A stretch of 39,714 nucleotides of DNA from Prochlorococcus sp. AG-432-D11 (GCA_003212885.1 QCOP01000009.1:1-39714), one strand, 5' to 3'. Positions 16,545-26,591 are shown, counted from the first letter of the stretch. Made by a program: numbers and translations. The notes: a model not told the origin generated them from the letters alone.

Positions 16545-17790
16545 GTCCTACTTTAAGTATTTTCCCAATCATCTTTCTTTCTCTCCATGGATAGTTAGAG
16601 GACAAGTGCATATTTGGTTCAGATTGATTAATGAACCACTCTTGTTTTGGATCAAATAATACCCATCGTTTACTTCCAATGGTTAATTCTTCTTCTGGGA
16701 GATTTAAAATTCTAGAAGGCCCAAAACTTAAAGCATTCCATAGTTTTTCAATTGGCCAATTGCTTTTTAGTACAAGTTCTTCCCAAAGACTTGAGAGGAC
16801 TAATTCGTGTCCGCTAAGCCCTTTAGCTCTTTCGTTAAATGGTTTTATACGTTCGCAATCATTTAAGGGTGTGTTACAAACAGCAATCCCTGAAAGAACA
16901 TTATTTAGTAAAGCAGTTTTTAGAACCTGTCTATCTTCTGAAGTCCCTAGAGAGGGTGAGATATTCCATCCAGCATCAGTTGAGCATAAATTACTTTGGT
17001 CAGCTATTAGATGGAACCAACACACAGATGCCATTGGCCGTGTAATGCTATTTAAAATCATCTTTATTGCACTGGCTGTAGATATGTTCATTAAACGAAT
17101 ATTTATGTCTGGATATTGTCTATGAAGTTCAAGAACTGTTCCTAGAGGAATTGTTTCACTTGCAATGGGATCAGGATTCCATCCTGCTCTAAGTGCTTCA
17201 ATACTTTCTCTTGCAAAACCTTTTCCTTGTATATTTCTATCTCTTGGAGCTATTAAGATTGGATTGGAATTTATCTCGCCTAGTTCAAAACCTTTCTTTA
17301 GCAACTCATAAGACTGCATGTAGTCGTCATCCGCTAGTCCGATCGCTCCCTTATTAATAAGTTCTCTATGTGATGATAATTTCTCTCCTTTCCCTTCAAT
17401 AGTAAATCCTCCCCAAAAATGTATATTAATATTTTCATTGTGATTATTTAGTGGAAATAGTTTTTCTGGTTGATCTCTCCATGTGCTTGCTTTAGGTAGA
17501 AGGGCAATCTGACCATATCCAGCACTTGCAGCTTTTTTTCTAAATTCTTCAAGGGTTTCCGATAAACTATTTAAAGGTTCTTCTAGTCTCGAGTAAGGGT
17601 CAACTAAGCATGGACCTAAAATTAAATCACTTAGGGGGTATTTTTTTACCTTAAAGGATTTACCGAGGTTTCTTGCTTCCTCTGAAAACGCTATTATTTT
17701 TTTATTTTTAATAAAAACAGCATCTTCTGTACTTATTTTTTTCGATCCATAAATAATTTTAATAGGATCAAAGAGATATTGATTTTCCAT
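16537..17790 (-). CDS. Dihydroorotase homologue lacking the metal-binding residues
   Basis: An amidohydrolase-fold protein of 417 residues, aligned by eye with dihydroorotase over its length. The pattern LILGPCLVDPYSRLEEP stands where active enzymes have GLID-x-HxH-LREPG, so both histidines are replaced (Tyr66 and Arg68). The ligand His of HAED is lost (IAPRDRN), the next is Asn in LMNISTASA, and the Asp-His of TDHAPH reads CNTPLN. All usual zinc ligands are therefore gone, and hydrolase activity is very unlikely. Inactive dihydroorotase relatives are known as structural partners of aspartate transcarbamoylase in other bacteria; that role is inferred here. It follows the histidine phosphatase gene by 3 bp. 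Confidence 0.85.
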   Translation of the reverse strand: MENQYLFDPIKIIYGSKKISTEDAVFIKNKKIIAFSEEARNLGKSFKVKKYPLSDLILGPCLVDPYSRLEEPLNSLSETLEEFRKKAASAGYGQIALLPKASTWRDQPEKLFPLNNHNENINIHFWGGFTIEGKGEKLSSHRELINKGAIGLADDDYMQSYELLKKGFELGEINSNPILIAPRDRNIQGKGFARESIEALRAGWNPDPIASETIPLGTVLELHRQYPDINIRLMNISTASAIKMILNSITRPMASVCWFHLIADQSNLCSTDAGWNISPSLGTSEDRQVLKTALLNNVLSGIAVCNTPLNDCERIKPFNERAKGLSGHELVLSSLWEELVLKSNWPIEKLWNALSFGPSRILNLPEEELTIGSKRWVLFDPKQEWFINQSEPNMHLSSNYPWRERKMIGKILKVGLS

Positions 17791-17793
17791 TAA

Positions 17794-19125
17794 TTAAAGC
17801 GCTCCTTTTGCAGTAACATCAAGAATACTTCCTAAGTGCGTAGTAATATTTAGGCACGCAACTATATTTGGTTCGTCAGGAGATTGAGAAATGTCAATTA
17901 CGCTAATCCCACCATTACCTTGCTTTACTGACCAAATGTTTGATGGATTTAAGCCTAATAGATGACAAAGAATTGTTTTGTTAACTGCATCATGAGCAAC
18001 AATAAGTACTGTTTCAGAGGAGGAGAGATTGCTACAAATTTTTTTCCAGCAATCGACGGAACGGTCCCACACCTGTTGAATATTTTCCCCTTCAGGCATT
18101 TGTACTCTTTCAGGGGATGTATTCCAAGATTCCAAAAGATTAGGCCATTGTTTCTTGATTTCTTCTTCTAATTTACCTTCCCAAAGACCATGTCCTATTT
18201 CGATTAAATCTACTTCTTTTCTAATTTCAATTACTTTGTGATTTTCTAAAATAATTTTGGCGGTTTCAGTTGGTCTAGACATTGAACTACTAAATGCTTT
18301 ATCAATAGGGATATGTTGTAGAAAATTTGCTGCTTTTCTAGCTTGAAGTTTGCCATTTTCGTTTAGAGGTATGTCAATTTGTCCTTGAAATCTTCCTTCT
18401 TTATTCCAGTTTGTTTCTCCATGCCTCACTAACAAGACTCTAGGTTTATTTACTTTAGGTGTGAAAGCTAAATCCAAATGAGATGTATTATTTAGTGATT
18501 CGATTTGAAGCTTATAGGAGTTGCTTATTTCAGATTGAATATTAATGATCGAAATTGATGCGTTGTCTAACTTTATTCTTCTAAAGCCTTTGCTTGGGTT
18601 CTCAAGCATCTGCAAAATAATGCATCTTAAAATGGCATTGTGTCCTATTACTAAAATGGTCTGATTTTTATTTGGAGGATGCTTTAAGGCCAGTTTTTCA
18701 AGGAATCTTTTTGCTTGATCTATCAAGTCTTTTATCGGAGAGAATTCAATCCCATTATTTCTTTTAAGTCTTAAGAGATCAGGTTCTTTTTTCCATATTT
18801 TATATTCTTCAGGAAATGAGGTTTTAATTTCTTCTATTGTGAGACCGCTCCATTGACCTAAATCAACCTCTAGAAGATCATTATCAAATATTGGTTCAAT
18901 TGGCTTATCAAATTTAGATAAAATCTGCTTGGTCGTATTTGCTGCTCTTTGTAGAGGGGAACTATATACAGAATTGATTGAAATTTCTTTGAGTGCATCC
19001 CCTGCTTTGGAAGCTTGCTCTATGCCTTGCTCGGTAAGGCTAGAAAGATCATTTCTTCCCTGAACTCGATTCTCAAGGTTGAAGCTGCTTAGTCCGTGTC
19101 TTACTAAGATCAGGCGTAATGGCAT
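17794..19125 (-). CDS. Double-domain histidine phosphatase / phosphoglycerate mutase family protein
   Basis: Two tandem histidine phosphatase domains in 443 residues. The first begins LRLILVRHGLSSFNLENR (His10) and has SSPLQRA, LLEVDLGQWSGL and VIGHNAILRC. The second begins RVLLVRHGETNWNKEGRFQG (His235) and has SSSMSRPTETAK, LIEIGHGLWEGKL and VAHDAVNKT. Each domain therefore keeps its own His, Arg, Glu and His set, and both may be active. Members of this superfamily act as phosphoglycerate mutases or as small-molecule phosphatases, including phosphoserine phosphatase, so the substrate is open. ATG 19125 is preferred over the TTG two codons upstream. It probably shares a transcript with the following dihydroorotase homologue. 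Confidence 0.88.
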   Translation of the reverse strand: MPLRLILVRHGLSSFNLENRVQGRNDLSSLTEQGIEQASKAGDALKEISINSVYSSPLQRAANTTKQILSKFDKPIEPIFDNDLLEVDLGQWSGLTIEEIKTSFPEEYKIWKKEPDLLRLKRNNGIEFSPIKDLIDQAKRFLEKLALKHPPNKNQTILVIGHNAILRCIILQMLENPSKGFRRIKLDNASISIINIQSEISNSYKLQIESLNNTSHLDLAFTPKVNKPRVLLVRHGETNWNKEGRFQGQIDIPLNENGKLQARKAANFLQHIPIDKAFSSSMSRPTETAKIILENHKVIEIRKEVDLIEIGHGLWEGKLEEEIKKQWPNLLESWNTSPERVQMPEGENIQQVWDRSVDCWKKICSNLSSSETVLIVAHDAVNKTILCHLLGLNPSNIWSVKQGNGGISVIDISQSPDEPNIVACLNITTHLGSILDVTAKGAL

Positions 19126-19222
19126 TGGCAAGAATTTCTAACATATTCATCCTATAAATACATAGTCAACCTAGTGTGCATTCAGCATCGATAATTAATC
19201 CTTTTTTTGAAGGTCAGTATTT

Positions 19223-20587
19223 ATGAGTAAAGGTAAACCCAGATGGAAATTACTATTAGGAATTTTTTCACTTTTTCTTACTTGCCTTATTTGGCAACAG
19301 GGCCTTAGAGCAAGTTTTGACAGACCTTCAGTTAGTCCTGCTTTAAAAATTAATCAAAATGAAATAGCTTTATTGGCATCTTCTGGAATACCTAGAGAGT
19401 TTAAAGATGTCTTGGTTGGCGAAGCTCCAGGTTTGAACTTGAGAAAATTATTATCTGAGATTCCACAAACTGAGCTAACTGATAGACAAAAACTTCTCTT
19501 GGCCGGCTTGGAGTCTTCAGAAGAAAGGTCCAGACAACTTTTAAATAGCTCTTTTGAATCCGATGACTATTTGTCTTTAAAAACAATACTCTTAAATCAT
19601 TTCGAAGGAGAATCTATTACTTCTTCAACTATTACTCAGTTGAAGAAGATCAATCTAGATCCATTGTTGTTTCAAGTTTCTTGTTTCTTTATAGGTGGGG
19701 AGGATGATATTTGTATTGATCTTTCTATTGCGAGGATTGCGGCTTCGAAGCTCTTGTTAAGTAGTCTTTTCCCTTTGATTGCAATATGCATAGGGAGTAT
19801 TTTGCTTATAAGACAATTATGGATTAATCGGAAAATCAATGAAATCGTATGGCCTGAGATATCCTCATTGCCGCTAACAATTGTTGACATGATTATTCTT
19901 GTGTCAGGAGGCTTTGTCATCCTTGGGGAGGTTTTGAGCCCAATTTTGTTGCTTCCTATAAGTGACGTCTTGATAAAGGATATTCAAAGTCCTATTAGAG
20001 AGTCAATTAGAGTTTTGTTGGGTTATATAGCAATGAGCCTTCCCCCCTTATTTATTCTTTGGCAACAAATAAAGTCTAATCAAGATATAAGCGCTCCAAG
20101 TGAAGGATGGCTCCAGTGGAAAATTAAGCCATTAAATACTGCTTTTTTGAATGCTTTAAAAGGTTGGTTGATGGTAATGCCTATAGTTTTATTGACAAGT
20201 TGGATTGTGAGTTATTTCTGGGGAGATCCAGGTGGAAGTAATCCTCTTCTTGAGATGGTGCTCAAAAGTCATAGTTCTATAGCATTAAGTATATTATTTT
20301 TGACAACTGTGTTTATTGCACCTTTATTTGAGGAATTGATTTTTAGAGGTGCTTTGTTACCTGTATTAGTAAAAGAAAGAGGCAGGACATTTGGAATTAT
20401 TTCTAGTGCTTTGATCTTTGCATTGGCTCATTTGAGTGTTGGAGAATTGCCGCCTCTATTTGTACTTGGAATTGGTCTTGCTTTAATGAGATTGATTACT
20501 AATCGGTTAACTCCTTGCGTAATAATGCATTCTTTATGGAACGGGGTTACTTTCTCTAATCTTTTGCTACTAGGAGTTATCTCTTAA
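19223..20587 (+). CDS. CPBP-family intramembrane metalloprotease
   Basis: A 454-residue membrane protein. An N-terminal membrane segment (LLLGIFSLFLTCLIW, about 10-25) is followed by about 150 mostly soluble residues and then several helices from about 180 on. The C-terminal CPBP (CAAX protease/bacteriocin-processing) domain has FEELIFRG (Glu370, Glu371, Arg375), ALAHLSVGELPPLF (His403) and MHSLWNG (His436), the three motifs that hold the active-site residues. Substrates of cyanobacterial members are unknown. It is divergent from the histidine phosphatase gene and lies before the division gene pair, but a 87-bp gap argues against tight coupling with them. Confidence 0.9.
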   Translation: MSKGKPRWKLLLGIFSLFLTCLIWQQGLRASFDRPSVSPALKINQNEIALLASSGIPREFKDVLVGEAPGLNLRKLLSEIPQTELTDRQKLLLAGLESSEERSRQLLNSSFESDDYLSLKTILLNHFEGESITSSTITQLKKINLDPLLFQVSCFFIGGEDDICIDLSIARIAASKLLLSSLFPLIAICIGSILLIRQLWINRKINEIVWPEISSLPLTIVDMIILVSGGFVILGEVLSPILLLPISDVLIKDIQSPIRESIRVLLGYIAMSLPPLFILWQQIKSNQDISAPSEGWLQWKIKPLNTAFLNALKGWLMVMPIVLLTSWIVSYFWGDPGGSNPLLEMVLKSHSSIALSILFLTTVFIAPLFEELIFRGALLPVLVKERGRTFGIISSALIFALAHLSVGELPPLFVLGIGLALMRLITNRLTPCVIMHSLWNGVTFSNLLLLGVIS

Positions 20588-20674
20588 TCAGAGTATATTT
20601 AGTGATAATAACCAACACCTTGCATCACTTGAAATGGGATGTTTGACTTAAATTAATCATATTTTTAATAGTAG

Positions 20675-21130
20675 GTGGTTATTAGCATTAAGAAATCTTC
20701 TAGAACGCGTTCTCCTTTTTTAGTCTCAAATTCTCTAAATCGTTCTTTTCTGTTCCAAAAAAGAATCTTTAGGAAATATCCTCTACTTAACAGCATTGAC
20801 AAAAGTATTGATGGAGCAATTTTAGGCGTGGTTTTTTCAGCATCATTAATGTCAGCCTTAGCCTTACATTCTCAGCATTTATGGACAATTAATTTCTCAG
20901 CACTTAGTTCAACAAGATCCTTGATTAACAAATTAGAGGAATCTACGATTATTTTAGAAAGGTATTTACTTGATAGTGTTGTTTCACCGGATTCCTTGGT
21001 TCAAACAGAAACAAGTCATTTATTTTATATAAAGCCACAAGATCAAGCTAATAAACAACCTTTGAAATTGACGAACAAGCAATGGTTTGCAAATACTTTT
21101 TTTCTTAATCCAATTGTAAGAGGTTATTAA
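20675..21130 (+). CDS. Small single-pass membrane protein, possible FtsL analogue
   Basis: A 151-residue protein, not recognised by family. The first 45 residues are basic. One membrane helix lies near 48-65 (GAILGVVFSASLMSALAL), giving an N-in, C-out layout. It is followed by a short amphipathic stretch able to form a coiled coil (STRSLINKLEESTIILERYL) and a periplasmic tail of about 60 residues. Its stop overlaps the ftsI start in TAATG, so the two are translated together. In many bacteria ftsL, which has just this layout, precedes ftsI. GTG 20675 is taken as the start, with other starts possible. The FtsL assignment rests on position and topology only. Confidence 0.7.
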   Translation: MVISIKKSSRTRSPFLVSNSLNRSFLFQKRIFRKYPLLNSIDKSIDGAILGVVFSASLMSALALHSQHLWTINFSALSSTRSLINKLEESTIILERYLLDSVVSPDSLVQTETSHLFYIKPQDQANKQPLKLTNKQWFANTFFLNPIVRGY

Positions 21131-22959
21131 TGATAGCCCCTAGGAAAAGAAAAAGAAGATCAACAAAAACAAAGAGAAAAAAGGTTATTCCTCTTGAACC
21201 TATCCCTTCATCTCGATTGAAATTAGTTTTTTCAATACTTACTTTTATCTTGATTTCTTTATTAGGAAGATTGGCTTGGCTACAACTATATAAAGGATCT
21301 GTATTAGAATCTAAAGCTAGGGATTATCAAACTAAACGTATTCATCCTTTGGGAACAAGACGCCCAATTGTTGATAGAAGGGGAAAACTTTTGGCAATTG
21401 ATGAAACCCAATATAGGCTATATGCACACCCTTCTCAATTTAGATTCCCTGGTGATGTTCGTGGATTAATAAGAACACCAGATGAGGTTGTAGAAAAATT
21501 GTCTCCAATTTTATCCGTGCCTCCTTCTTTTCTTCTGAAGAAAATTGGCAATTCTTCCACGGGGGTTAAGTTAGTTGAGAGTCTATCTCCAGAGACGGCT
21601 AGAGAAATTAAGGCTTTTAGGATTAATGGACTTGATTTAGAACCTTATCCACAAAGATTTTATCCTCAGAAAGATTTATTTGCTAATGTGCTTGGTTTTT
21701 TAGATTATGATCGCAATCCGCAAGCGGGTTTAGAGTTAAGTCGAAATAAAGATCTTGTTAGCATTGAAAAGTCCCATACTTTGCGATTAGGGAGAGACGG
21801 AACACCCTTGCCTGCAGGATTAAAAGCTGGGTCTTTGGTAAAAGACAACTCTCGACTTAGTTTGACTCTTGATGCTCGTCTTCAGGAAGTTGTTCTTTCA
21901 GCTTTAAAATTTCAGGTTCGTGAGTGGCAAGCAAAGAAAGGTGTTGCGATTGTAATGGATGTCAATAATGGCGAAATACTCTCTTTAGCATCAACACCAA
22001 GTTACGATCCAAATTTTTATTGGAAATACAATTCTGGTTTGTTCAAAGAATGGTCAGTGGAAACTTTATTTGAACCAGGGTCGACATTCAAACCTATTAA
22101 TCTTGCATTAGCTCTTGAAGAAGGAGTGATATCTAAGGAAGGATCTGTAATGGATAGTGGAGTTGTGAATGTGGGAGGGTGGTCTTTAAAAAATTGGAAT
22201 GAAAAGGCAAATGGTGAGATTACTTTTGCTGAAGTTCTTCAAGTATCAAGCAATGTAGGCATGGTAAATATTATGCAGAAAATGCGGGCTAGTTCATATT
22301 GGGAATGGTTAAAAAAGCTAGGAATTGACGAATCTCCAAATACTGATTTACCTGGGGCAATATCTGGCCAATTAAAAAATAAAGATGTTTTTACAAGTCA
22401 ACCTATTGAACCAGCTGTTGCTGCTTTTGGGCAAGGATTCTCAATCACACCAATAAAGTTGGTACAACTTCATGCCTTAATTGCTAATGGAGGCAGAATC
22501 GTTAGCCCTCATATAACAAAAGACTTTACTAATCTTATTCAAGCTCAGGATGGAGGAATTCAGATTGATGACTCTCAAATAATTAGTTCGGAAACTACAA
22601 ATATTGTTCTTGCTTGGCTGGAATCTGTTGTAGATAAAGGCAGCGGAAGAGGAGCAAAAATAGAAAGCTATCGCATAGGAGGAAAAACTGGAACTGCGGA
22701 TAAGTCAGAAGACGGAAAAAGTTATAGTTCTAAAATTTGTAGTTTTGTCGCAATATTACCTGTAGATAATCCTAGGTTTGTTGTTGCCGTAGTAATTGAT
22801 GACCCGAGGAAAGCTTATGCATATGGATCAACAGTTGCTGTGCCAGTAGCTAAAAAAATTATGGAGACCCTTATTATTCTGGAAAAGATACCTCCTTCGG
22901 AACCCTTTGATGTATTTCAAGGTGTAAATACGAAGACTTCCCGAAGCTTTGAGGAATAG
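21130..22959 (+). CDS. ftsI: Septal peptidoglycan transpeptidase FtsI (class B penicillin-binding protein)
   Basis: Cross-links septal peptidoglycan in cell division. The 609 residues begin with a very basic cytoplasmic tail and one membrane helix near 32-52. The dimerisation domain follows, with RRPIVDRRGKLLAIDET. The transpeptidase domain has EPGSTFKP (catalytic Ser318, Lys321), SSN (Ser373, Asn375) and KTGTADKS (Lys519). The short PASTA-free C-terminus ends soon after the KTG box. It overlaps the preceding membrane protein gene at TAATG. Absence of bacteriophage-type or high-molecular-weight additions suggests the plain cyanobacterial division enzyme rather than an elongation PBP2, which usually has a different N-terminal pattern. 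Confidence 0.94.
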   Translation: MIAPRKRKRRSTKTKRKKVIPLEPIPSSRLKLVFSILTFILISLLGRLAWLQLYKGSVLESKARDYQTKRIHPLGTRRPIVDRRGKLLAIDETQYRLYAHPSQFRFPGDVRGLIRTPDEVVEKLSPILSVPPSFLLKKIGNSSTGVKLVESLSPETAREIKAFRINGLDLEPYPQRFYPQKDLFANVLGFLDYDRNPQAGLELSRNKDLVSIEKSHTLRLGRDGTPLPAGLKAGSLVKDNSRLSLTLDARLQEVVLSALKFQVREWQAKKGVAIVMDVNNGEILSLASTPSYDPNFYWKYNSGLFKEWSVETLFEPGSTFKPINLALALEEGVISKEGSVMDSGVVNVGGWSLKNWNEKANGEITFAEVLQVSSNVGMVNIMQKMRASSYWEWLKKLGIDESPNTDLPGAISGQLKNKDVFTSQPIEPAVAAFGQGFSITPIKLVQLHALIANGGRIVSPHITKDFTNLIQAQDGGIQIDDSQIISSETTNIVLAWLESVVDKGSGRGAKIESYRIGGKTGTADKSEDGKSYSSKICSFVAILPVDNPRFVVAVVIDDPRKAYAYGSTVAVPVAKKIMETLIILEKIPPSEPFDVFQGVNTKTSRSFEE

Positions 22960-23035
22960 CCGTATTTATTGCATGTAAAACCAACAAAATGTCGCTAAAT
23001 TTAAATAAATTAAAAACGTTCCTACCTTTTCTTCT

Positions 23036-24040
23036 ATGGCTAATCTTTTGGAACAATTATCTGAAATGACTGTTGTAGTTGCAGATACAGGTGATTTAGA
23101 TGCTATTAGCACTTTTAAGCCACGTGATGCGACAACGAATCCTTCATTAATTCTTGCTGCTGCTCAAATACCTTCATATCAAAATCTAATTGATAAGACC
23201 TTAAGAACTTCTAGAGATAGGGTAGGTCCTAGTGGTTCAATCGCCGATGTTGTTAGCGAAGCAATCGATGATATATGCGTGACTTTTGGAAGTGAAATTT
23301 TAAAAATTATTCCCGGTAGAGTATCTACTGAGGTTGATGCAAGATTAAGCTTTGATACAGATAAGACAATCCAAAAAGCAAAAAAAATAATTAATCTTTA
23401 TGAGGAATTAGGGATTCATAGGGGAAGAATCTTAATTAAGATTGCATCTACTTGGGAAGGAATTAAAGCTGCCGAAGTATTGGAGAGAGAAGGCATACAT
23501 TGTAACTTGACATTGCTTTTTGGCTTTGCTCAGGCTGTAGCATGTGCAGATGCTCGAGTTACCTTAATTTCGCCATTTGTTGGAAGAATATTAGATTGGT
23601 ATAAGCTTAAAACTGGAAGAGAATCCTATAAGGGGTACGAAGACCCTGGTGTTATTTCTGTCACCAAGATCTTCAATTATTTTAAGAAATTTGATTATAA
23701 AACTGAAGTTATGGGTGCTAGTTTTAGAAATATTGATGAGATTATTGAATTAGCTGGATGTGATCTGTTAACCATTTCACCGAAGTTACTTAAACAGTTA
23801 AGTGCAACAGAAGGCTACTTAGAGAAGAAACTTAATTCTTCTAATCCAATAAATAATCTCGAAAAAATTAGTATTGATAAGGAGAAGTTTGTAAGCATGA
23901 TGTCAAAAGACCTTATGGCTCATGAAAAACTTGCAGAAGGTATCGATAAATTTAGTCAAGCTATAGAAGAATTGGAACAAAAATTAAAAGATAGAATATT
24001 GGTTCTTGAAAATGACAATTCTTTTGCTTTAAGTGCTTAG
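23036..24040 (+). CDS. tal: Transaldolase
   Basis: Moves a three-carbon dihydroxyacetone unit between sugar phosphates in the oxidative pentose phosphate pathway, the main night-time sugar breakdown route in Prochlorococcus. It has 334 residues. Typical blocks are the N-terminal [26 protein letters not shown] and [13 protein letters not shown]. The Schiff-base lysine is Lys135 in [12 protein letters not shown], and [17 protein letters not shown] follows. The C-terminal 20 residues extend past the usual end with a charged helix. A strong hairpin terminator follows at 24093-24127. It lies 76 bp after ftsI on the same strand. Confidence 0.97.
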   Translation: MANLLEQLSEMTVVVADTGDLDAISTFKPRDATTNPSLILAAAQIPSYQNLIDKTLRTSRDRVGPSGSIADVVSEAIDDICVTFGSEILKIIPGRVSTEVDARLSFDTDKTIQKAKKIINLYEELGIHRGRILIKIASTWEGIKAAEVLEREGIHCNLTLLFGFAQAVACADARVTLISPFVGRILDWYKLKTGRESYKGYEDPGVISVTKIFNYFKKFDYKTEVMGASFRNIDEIIELAGCDLLTISPKLLKQLSATEGYLEKKLNSSNPINNLEKISIDKEKFVSMMSKDLMAHEKLAEGIDKFSQAIEELEQKLKDRILVLENDNSFALSA

Positions 24041-24092
24041 TTTCTTTCTTTTAAGTCAGAAGGTAATTTAGTTTTATATAATTAATTAAGAT

Positions 24093-24138
24093 TGTAGAGA
24101 TCAAAATTATTATTTCGATCTCTACATTTTATTTTAAA
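24093..24138 (+). terminator. Factor-independent terminator of tal
   Basis: TGTAGAGATC (24093-24102) and GATCTCTACA (24117-24126) are a perfect 10-bp inverted repeat around a 14-base AT loop. It is followed by TTTTATTTTA on the plus strand, as expected for termination after tal. On the minus strand the tract after the hairpin is only moderately T-rich, so it may also stop the convergent flavoprotein gene, but less surely. Confidence 0.8.
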
Positions 24139-24163
24139 CAATGTCAGTATGCTTTTTAGTTAG

Positions 24164-25294
24164 TTAATTCCTCTTAAGGAGAAGTCTTCTTATTACTCGC
24201 TTGGCAATTGCTTCATATGTCATTTCTCCAGAAAGTATTTGTGCGATTCTTTGAGGTGCTGTTGGACGTTTAATTCCTAATTGATATCCAAGCCTTGGCA
24301 ATCTATAAAATACTTGAGAGATTCTTTTGCCCCATGACATTGATATTCCCCAATCTTTTTTAATTGCTTTTGTGTATGGAGTTAATCTTTTTGAATTTCC
24401 ATTAATCCATTCTTTCATAGCTTTTGCTCCTTCAAAACCGCTAAGTATTGCGGGTCGAATACCTTCTGCTAAAAAAGGATCACATAAAGAAGCAGCATCA
24501 CCAATAGCTATTACTCCATTTCCATCAAGTGGATGATGGCCATTCCATACTCTTAATTTGGATACCGTCCTTATTCCCGAATCAGCAGAAAAGCCAATAC
24601 TGGGAAGGAGTTTTTCAAGAACTTTTGTTCTGTCTGTTGAATCTTTACCAACAAAGGTTCCTACTCCAACATTTACGAATTCACCCATTGGGAATGCCCA
24701 TGCAAAACCATGGCGGACCAATCCAAATTCAAACAAAGAAGTGCCCTTCTCTAATAAACCTCTTCCATTTAATCTGACTGATGTTGTTGAAGCAAAATAT
24801 GGTTTTTGTGGTCCCAAATTCAAAGTCGTAGGCCATGGCGAATTTGATCCATCAGCAATTATCAAGCCTTTAGATTCAATTTGCAAACCCTCTTTTGAAG
24901 TTATTTGCCACCGTTCTTGGTTTCTACAAATATCAATTACTTCGCAAGAAGTTATGTTATCTGCACCTTCATTTACTGCTTTATTCACAAGAAATTGATC
25001 GAGCTTTTCTCTGGCAACTATCCAGAAAGGAGAAGAACCAGGAAGATTTGCCTCAACTTTGTCTGAAAGGTGCCAGGTGAATACAACTTTTCTGATAGTT
25101 TCTTCCACTATTGGCTCTAATTCAAACGGAAACCAATTTTGAACAGAAGCAGCCATCCCTCCAGCACATGGCCTTAAAGATTTCACGTTGCCCTTATCGA
25201 GGAGGGTTACGTTTATTCCTTCTTTGGCTAAGTGGAAAGCAGCTGTTGCACCAGCAACACCTGCACCAATAATAATTACGTCGACATTTTTCAA
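24164..25294 (-). CDS. FAD-dependent oxidoreductase of the geranylgeranyl reductase family
   Basis: A 376-residue flavoprotein. The FAD-binding Rossmann motif is [21 protein letters not shown] at the N-terminus (shown here to 20 residues at most as [15 protein letters not shown]). The second FAD contact [19 protein letters not shown] lies near 270-288. The C-terminal end is basic. The family includes the chlorophyll-specific reductase ChlP, but the PCAGGM and the shorter length point to a paralogue whose substrate is not clear; isoprenoid or lipid double-bond reduction would fit. Its ATG overlaps the frr stop by 4 bp, so it belongs to the pyrH-frr transcript. It ends convergently with tal. 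Confidence 0.85.
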   Translation of the reverse strand: MKNVDVIIIGAGVAGATAAFHLAKEGINVTLLDKGNVKSLRPCAGGMAASVQNWFPFELEPIVEETIRKVVFTWHLSDKVEANLPGSSPFWIVAREKLDQFLVNKAVNEGADNITSCEVIDICRNQERWQITSKEGLQIESKGLIIADGSNSPWPTTLNLGPQKPYFASTTSVRLNGRGLLEKGTSLFEFGLVRHGFAWAFPMGEFVNVGVGTFVGKDSTDRTKVLEKLLPSIGFSADSGIRTVSKLRVWNGHHPLDGNGVIAIGDAASLCDPFLAEGIRPAILSGFEGAKAMKEWINGNSKRLTPYTKAIKKDWGISMSWGKRISQVFYRLPRLGYQLGIKRPTAPQRIAQILSGEMTYEAIAKRVIRRLLLKRN

Positions 25295-25839
25295 ACTTTT
25301 AGAATTTCTGTTTCTTTATCAGTGAGCTTTTGTTCAATTAAATGTATAAACTTGTCCGTAAGTTTTTGAATAGAGTCTTGTTGATCTCTGCTTTGATCTA
25401 TTGATAAATCTCCATCTTTCTCAGATTTCTTTATTTTATCAATTGCTTCACGACGTATATTCCTCAATGCAACTTTTCCTTCTTCCGCATATTTTGAAGC
25501 TAGCTTACAAAATTCTTTTCTTCTCTCCTCAGTAAGAGGAGGTATATTGATTCTAATTATTTTACCATCATTATTAGGAGTGAATCCAAGATCACTTATA
25601 GAAATAGCTTTTTCAATTAAAGTGAGAGAACTTATATCAAATGGTTGTATTGATATGGTTTGCGAGTCTGGAGTAGAAATTGTAGCAAGAGACTTTAGTG
25701 GGGTTTCGACACCATAATATTCAACTGAGATTCTATCTAGAAGTGTTGTATTTGCTCGTCCTGTTCGAATTGTGTTGAAATTTCTTTGAGTTGCTTCAAC
25801 AGATTTATTCATATTGGACTCAATTTCTTGACTAGGCAT
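25291..25839 (-). CDS. frr: Ribosome recycling factor
   Basis: Splits ribosomes after termination together with EF-G. It has 182 residues, the normal length. Family motifs are the N-terminal [20 protein letters not shown], the central [20 protein letters not shown], and [16 protein letters not shown] in the long three-helix bundle. It lies 38 bp downstream of pyrH, the classic pyrH-frr pairing, and overlaps the flavoprotein start by ATGA, which suggests translation coupling. Nothing in it departs from the family. Confidence 0.97.
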   Translation of the reverse strand: MPSQEIESNMNKSVEATQRNFNTIRTGRANTTLLDRISVEYYGVETPLKSLATISTPDSQTISIQPFDISSLTLIEKAISISDLGFTPNNDGKIIRINIPPLTEERRKEFCKLASKYAEEGKVALRNIRREAIDKIKKSEKDGDLSIDQSRDQQDSIQKLTDKFIHLIEQKLTDKETEILKV

Positions 25840-25877
25840 TTTGAGGTTTAAAAGAGTGATGACATCTAATAAGATAA

Positions 25878-26591
25878 TTAGCAGGAATTGGTAATAATTG
25901 AACCAATTGTTTCCCCGGCAGCAGCTTTATTAATATTTCCAGATTCAAAAATATTGAATACATTTATAGGGATATTGTTGTCTTTGCAAAGTGCAATAGC
26001 TGTGCCATCCATTACTTGAATTTCGTGACTTAACACTTCTTGAAAAGTCAAGCTTTGAAATTTAATTGCATCTTTAAACTGTTTTGGATCTTTATCATAA
26101 ACTCCATCAACTTTTGTTGCTTTGAAGATTACTTCAGCGTTTATTTCTGCAGCACGTAATGCAGCAGTTGTATCAGTCGTGAAAAAAGGATTTCCGCAAC
26201 CACCCCCAAAAACTACAACTCGACCTTTTTCTAAATGCCTTATGGCTCTTCTTCTGATATAGGGCTCTGCTATTTGCTGCATTTCGATAGCAGTTTGAAC
26301 CCTTGTTGGAACACCTGATCTTTCAAGACCATCTTGTAGAGTTATGGCATTCATCACCGTGGCAAGCATTCCTACATAATCAGCTGTTGACCGATCCATT
26401 CCTGCTGCAGATCCTTTGAGCCCTCTGAAGATATTTCCTCCTCCTACTACTATTGCTAGTTGAGTTCCTCGGTTCACTACTTCTGAGACTTCTTCAGCTA
26501 TTGATTGGACAATTGATGGGTCAATTCCGTAAGGCTTGTTGCCCATAAGTGCCTCTCCACTAAGTTTTATCAAAACACGTTGGTAAGCCAT
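25878..26591 (-). CDS. pyrH: Uridylate kinase (UMP kinase)
   Basis: Phosphorylates UMP to UDP; bacterial hexameric amino-acid-kinase fold, distinct from eukaryotic UMP/CMP kinases. It has 237 residues with [13 protein letters not shown] at the N-terminus, [53 protein letters not shown] and [17 protein letters not shown] activation and UTP inhibition are known for the family. A 274-bp gap upstream of it holds a 12-bp palindrome 51 bp before the start, a possible control site. It is followed by frr. Confidence 0.97.
   Translation of the reverse strand: MAYQRVLIKLSGEALMGNKPYGIDPSIVQSIAEEVSEVVNRGTQLAIVVGGGNIFRGLKGSAAGMDRSTADYVGMLATVMNAITLQDGLERSGVPTRVQTAIEMQQIAEPYIRRRAIRHLEKGRVVVFGGGCGNPFFTTDTTAALRAAEINAEVIFKATKVDGVYDKDPKQFKDAIKFQSLTFQEVLSHEIQVMDGTAIALCKDNNIPINVFNIFESGNINKAAAGETIGSIITNSC

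Noticed and set aside
16631-17125. 164-codon open frame on the plus strand inside the dihydroorotase homologue
   Set aside because: It lies wholly opposite a clearly coding gene, has no family-like sequence and no ribosome binding site; it is a frame shadow.
24558-24998. 146-codon open frame on the plus strand inside the geranylgeranyl-reductase-like gene
   Set aside because: Antisense to a strong gene with no protein-like pattern; shadow frame.
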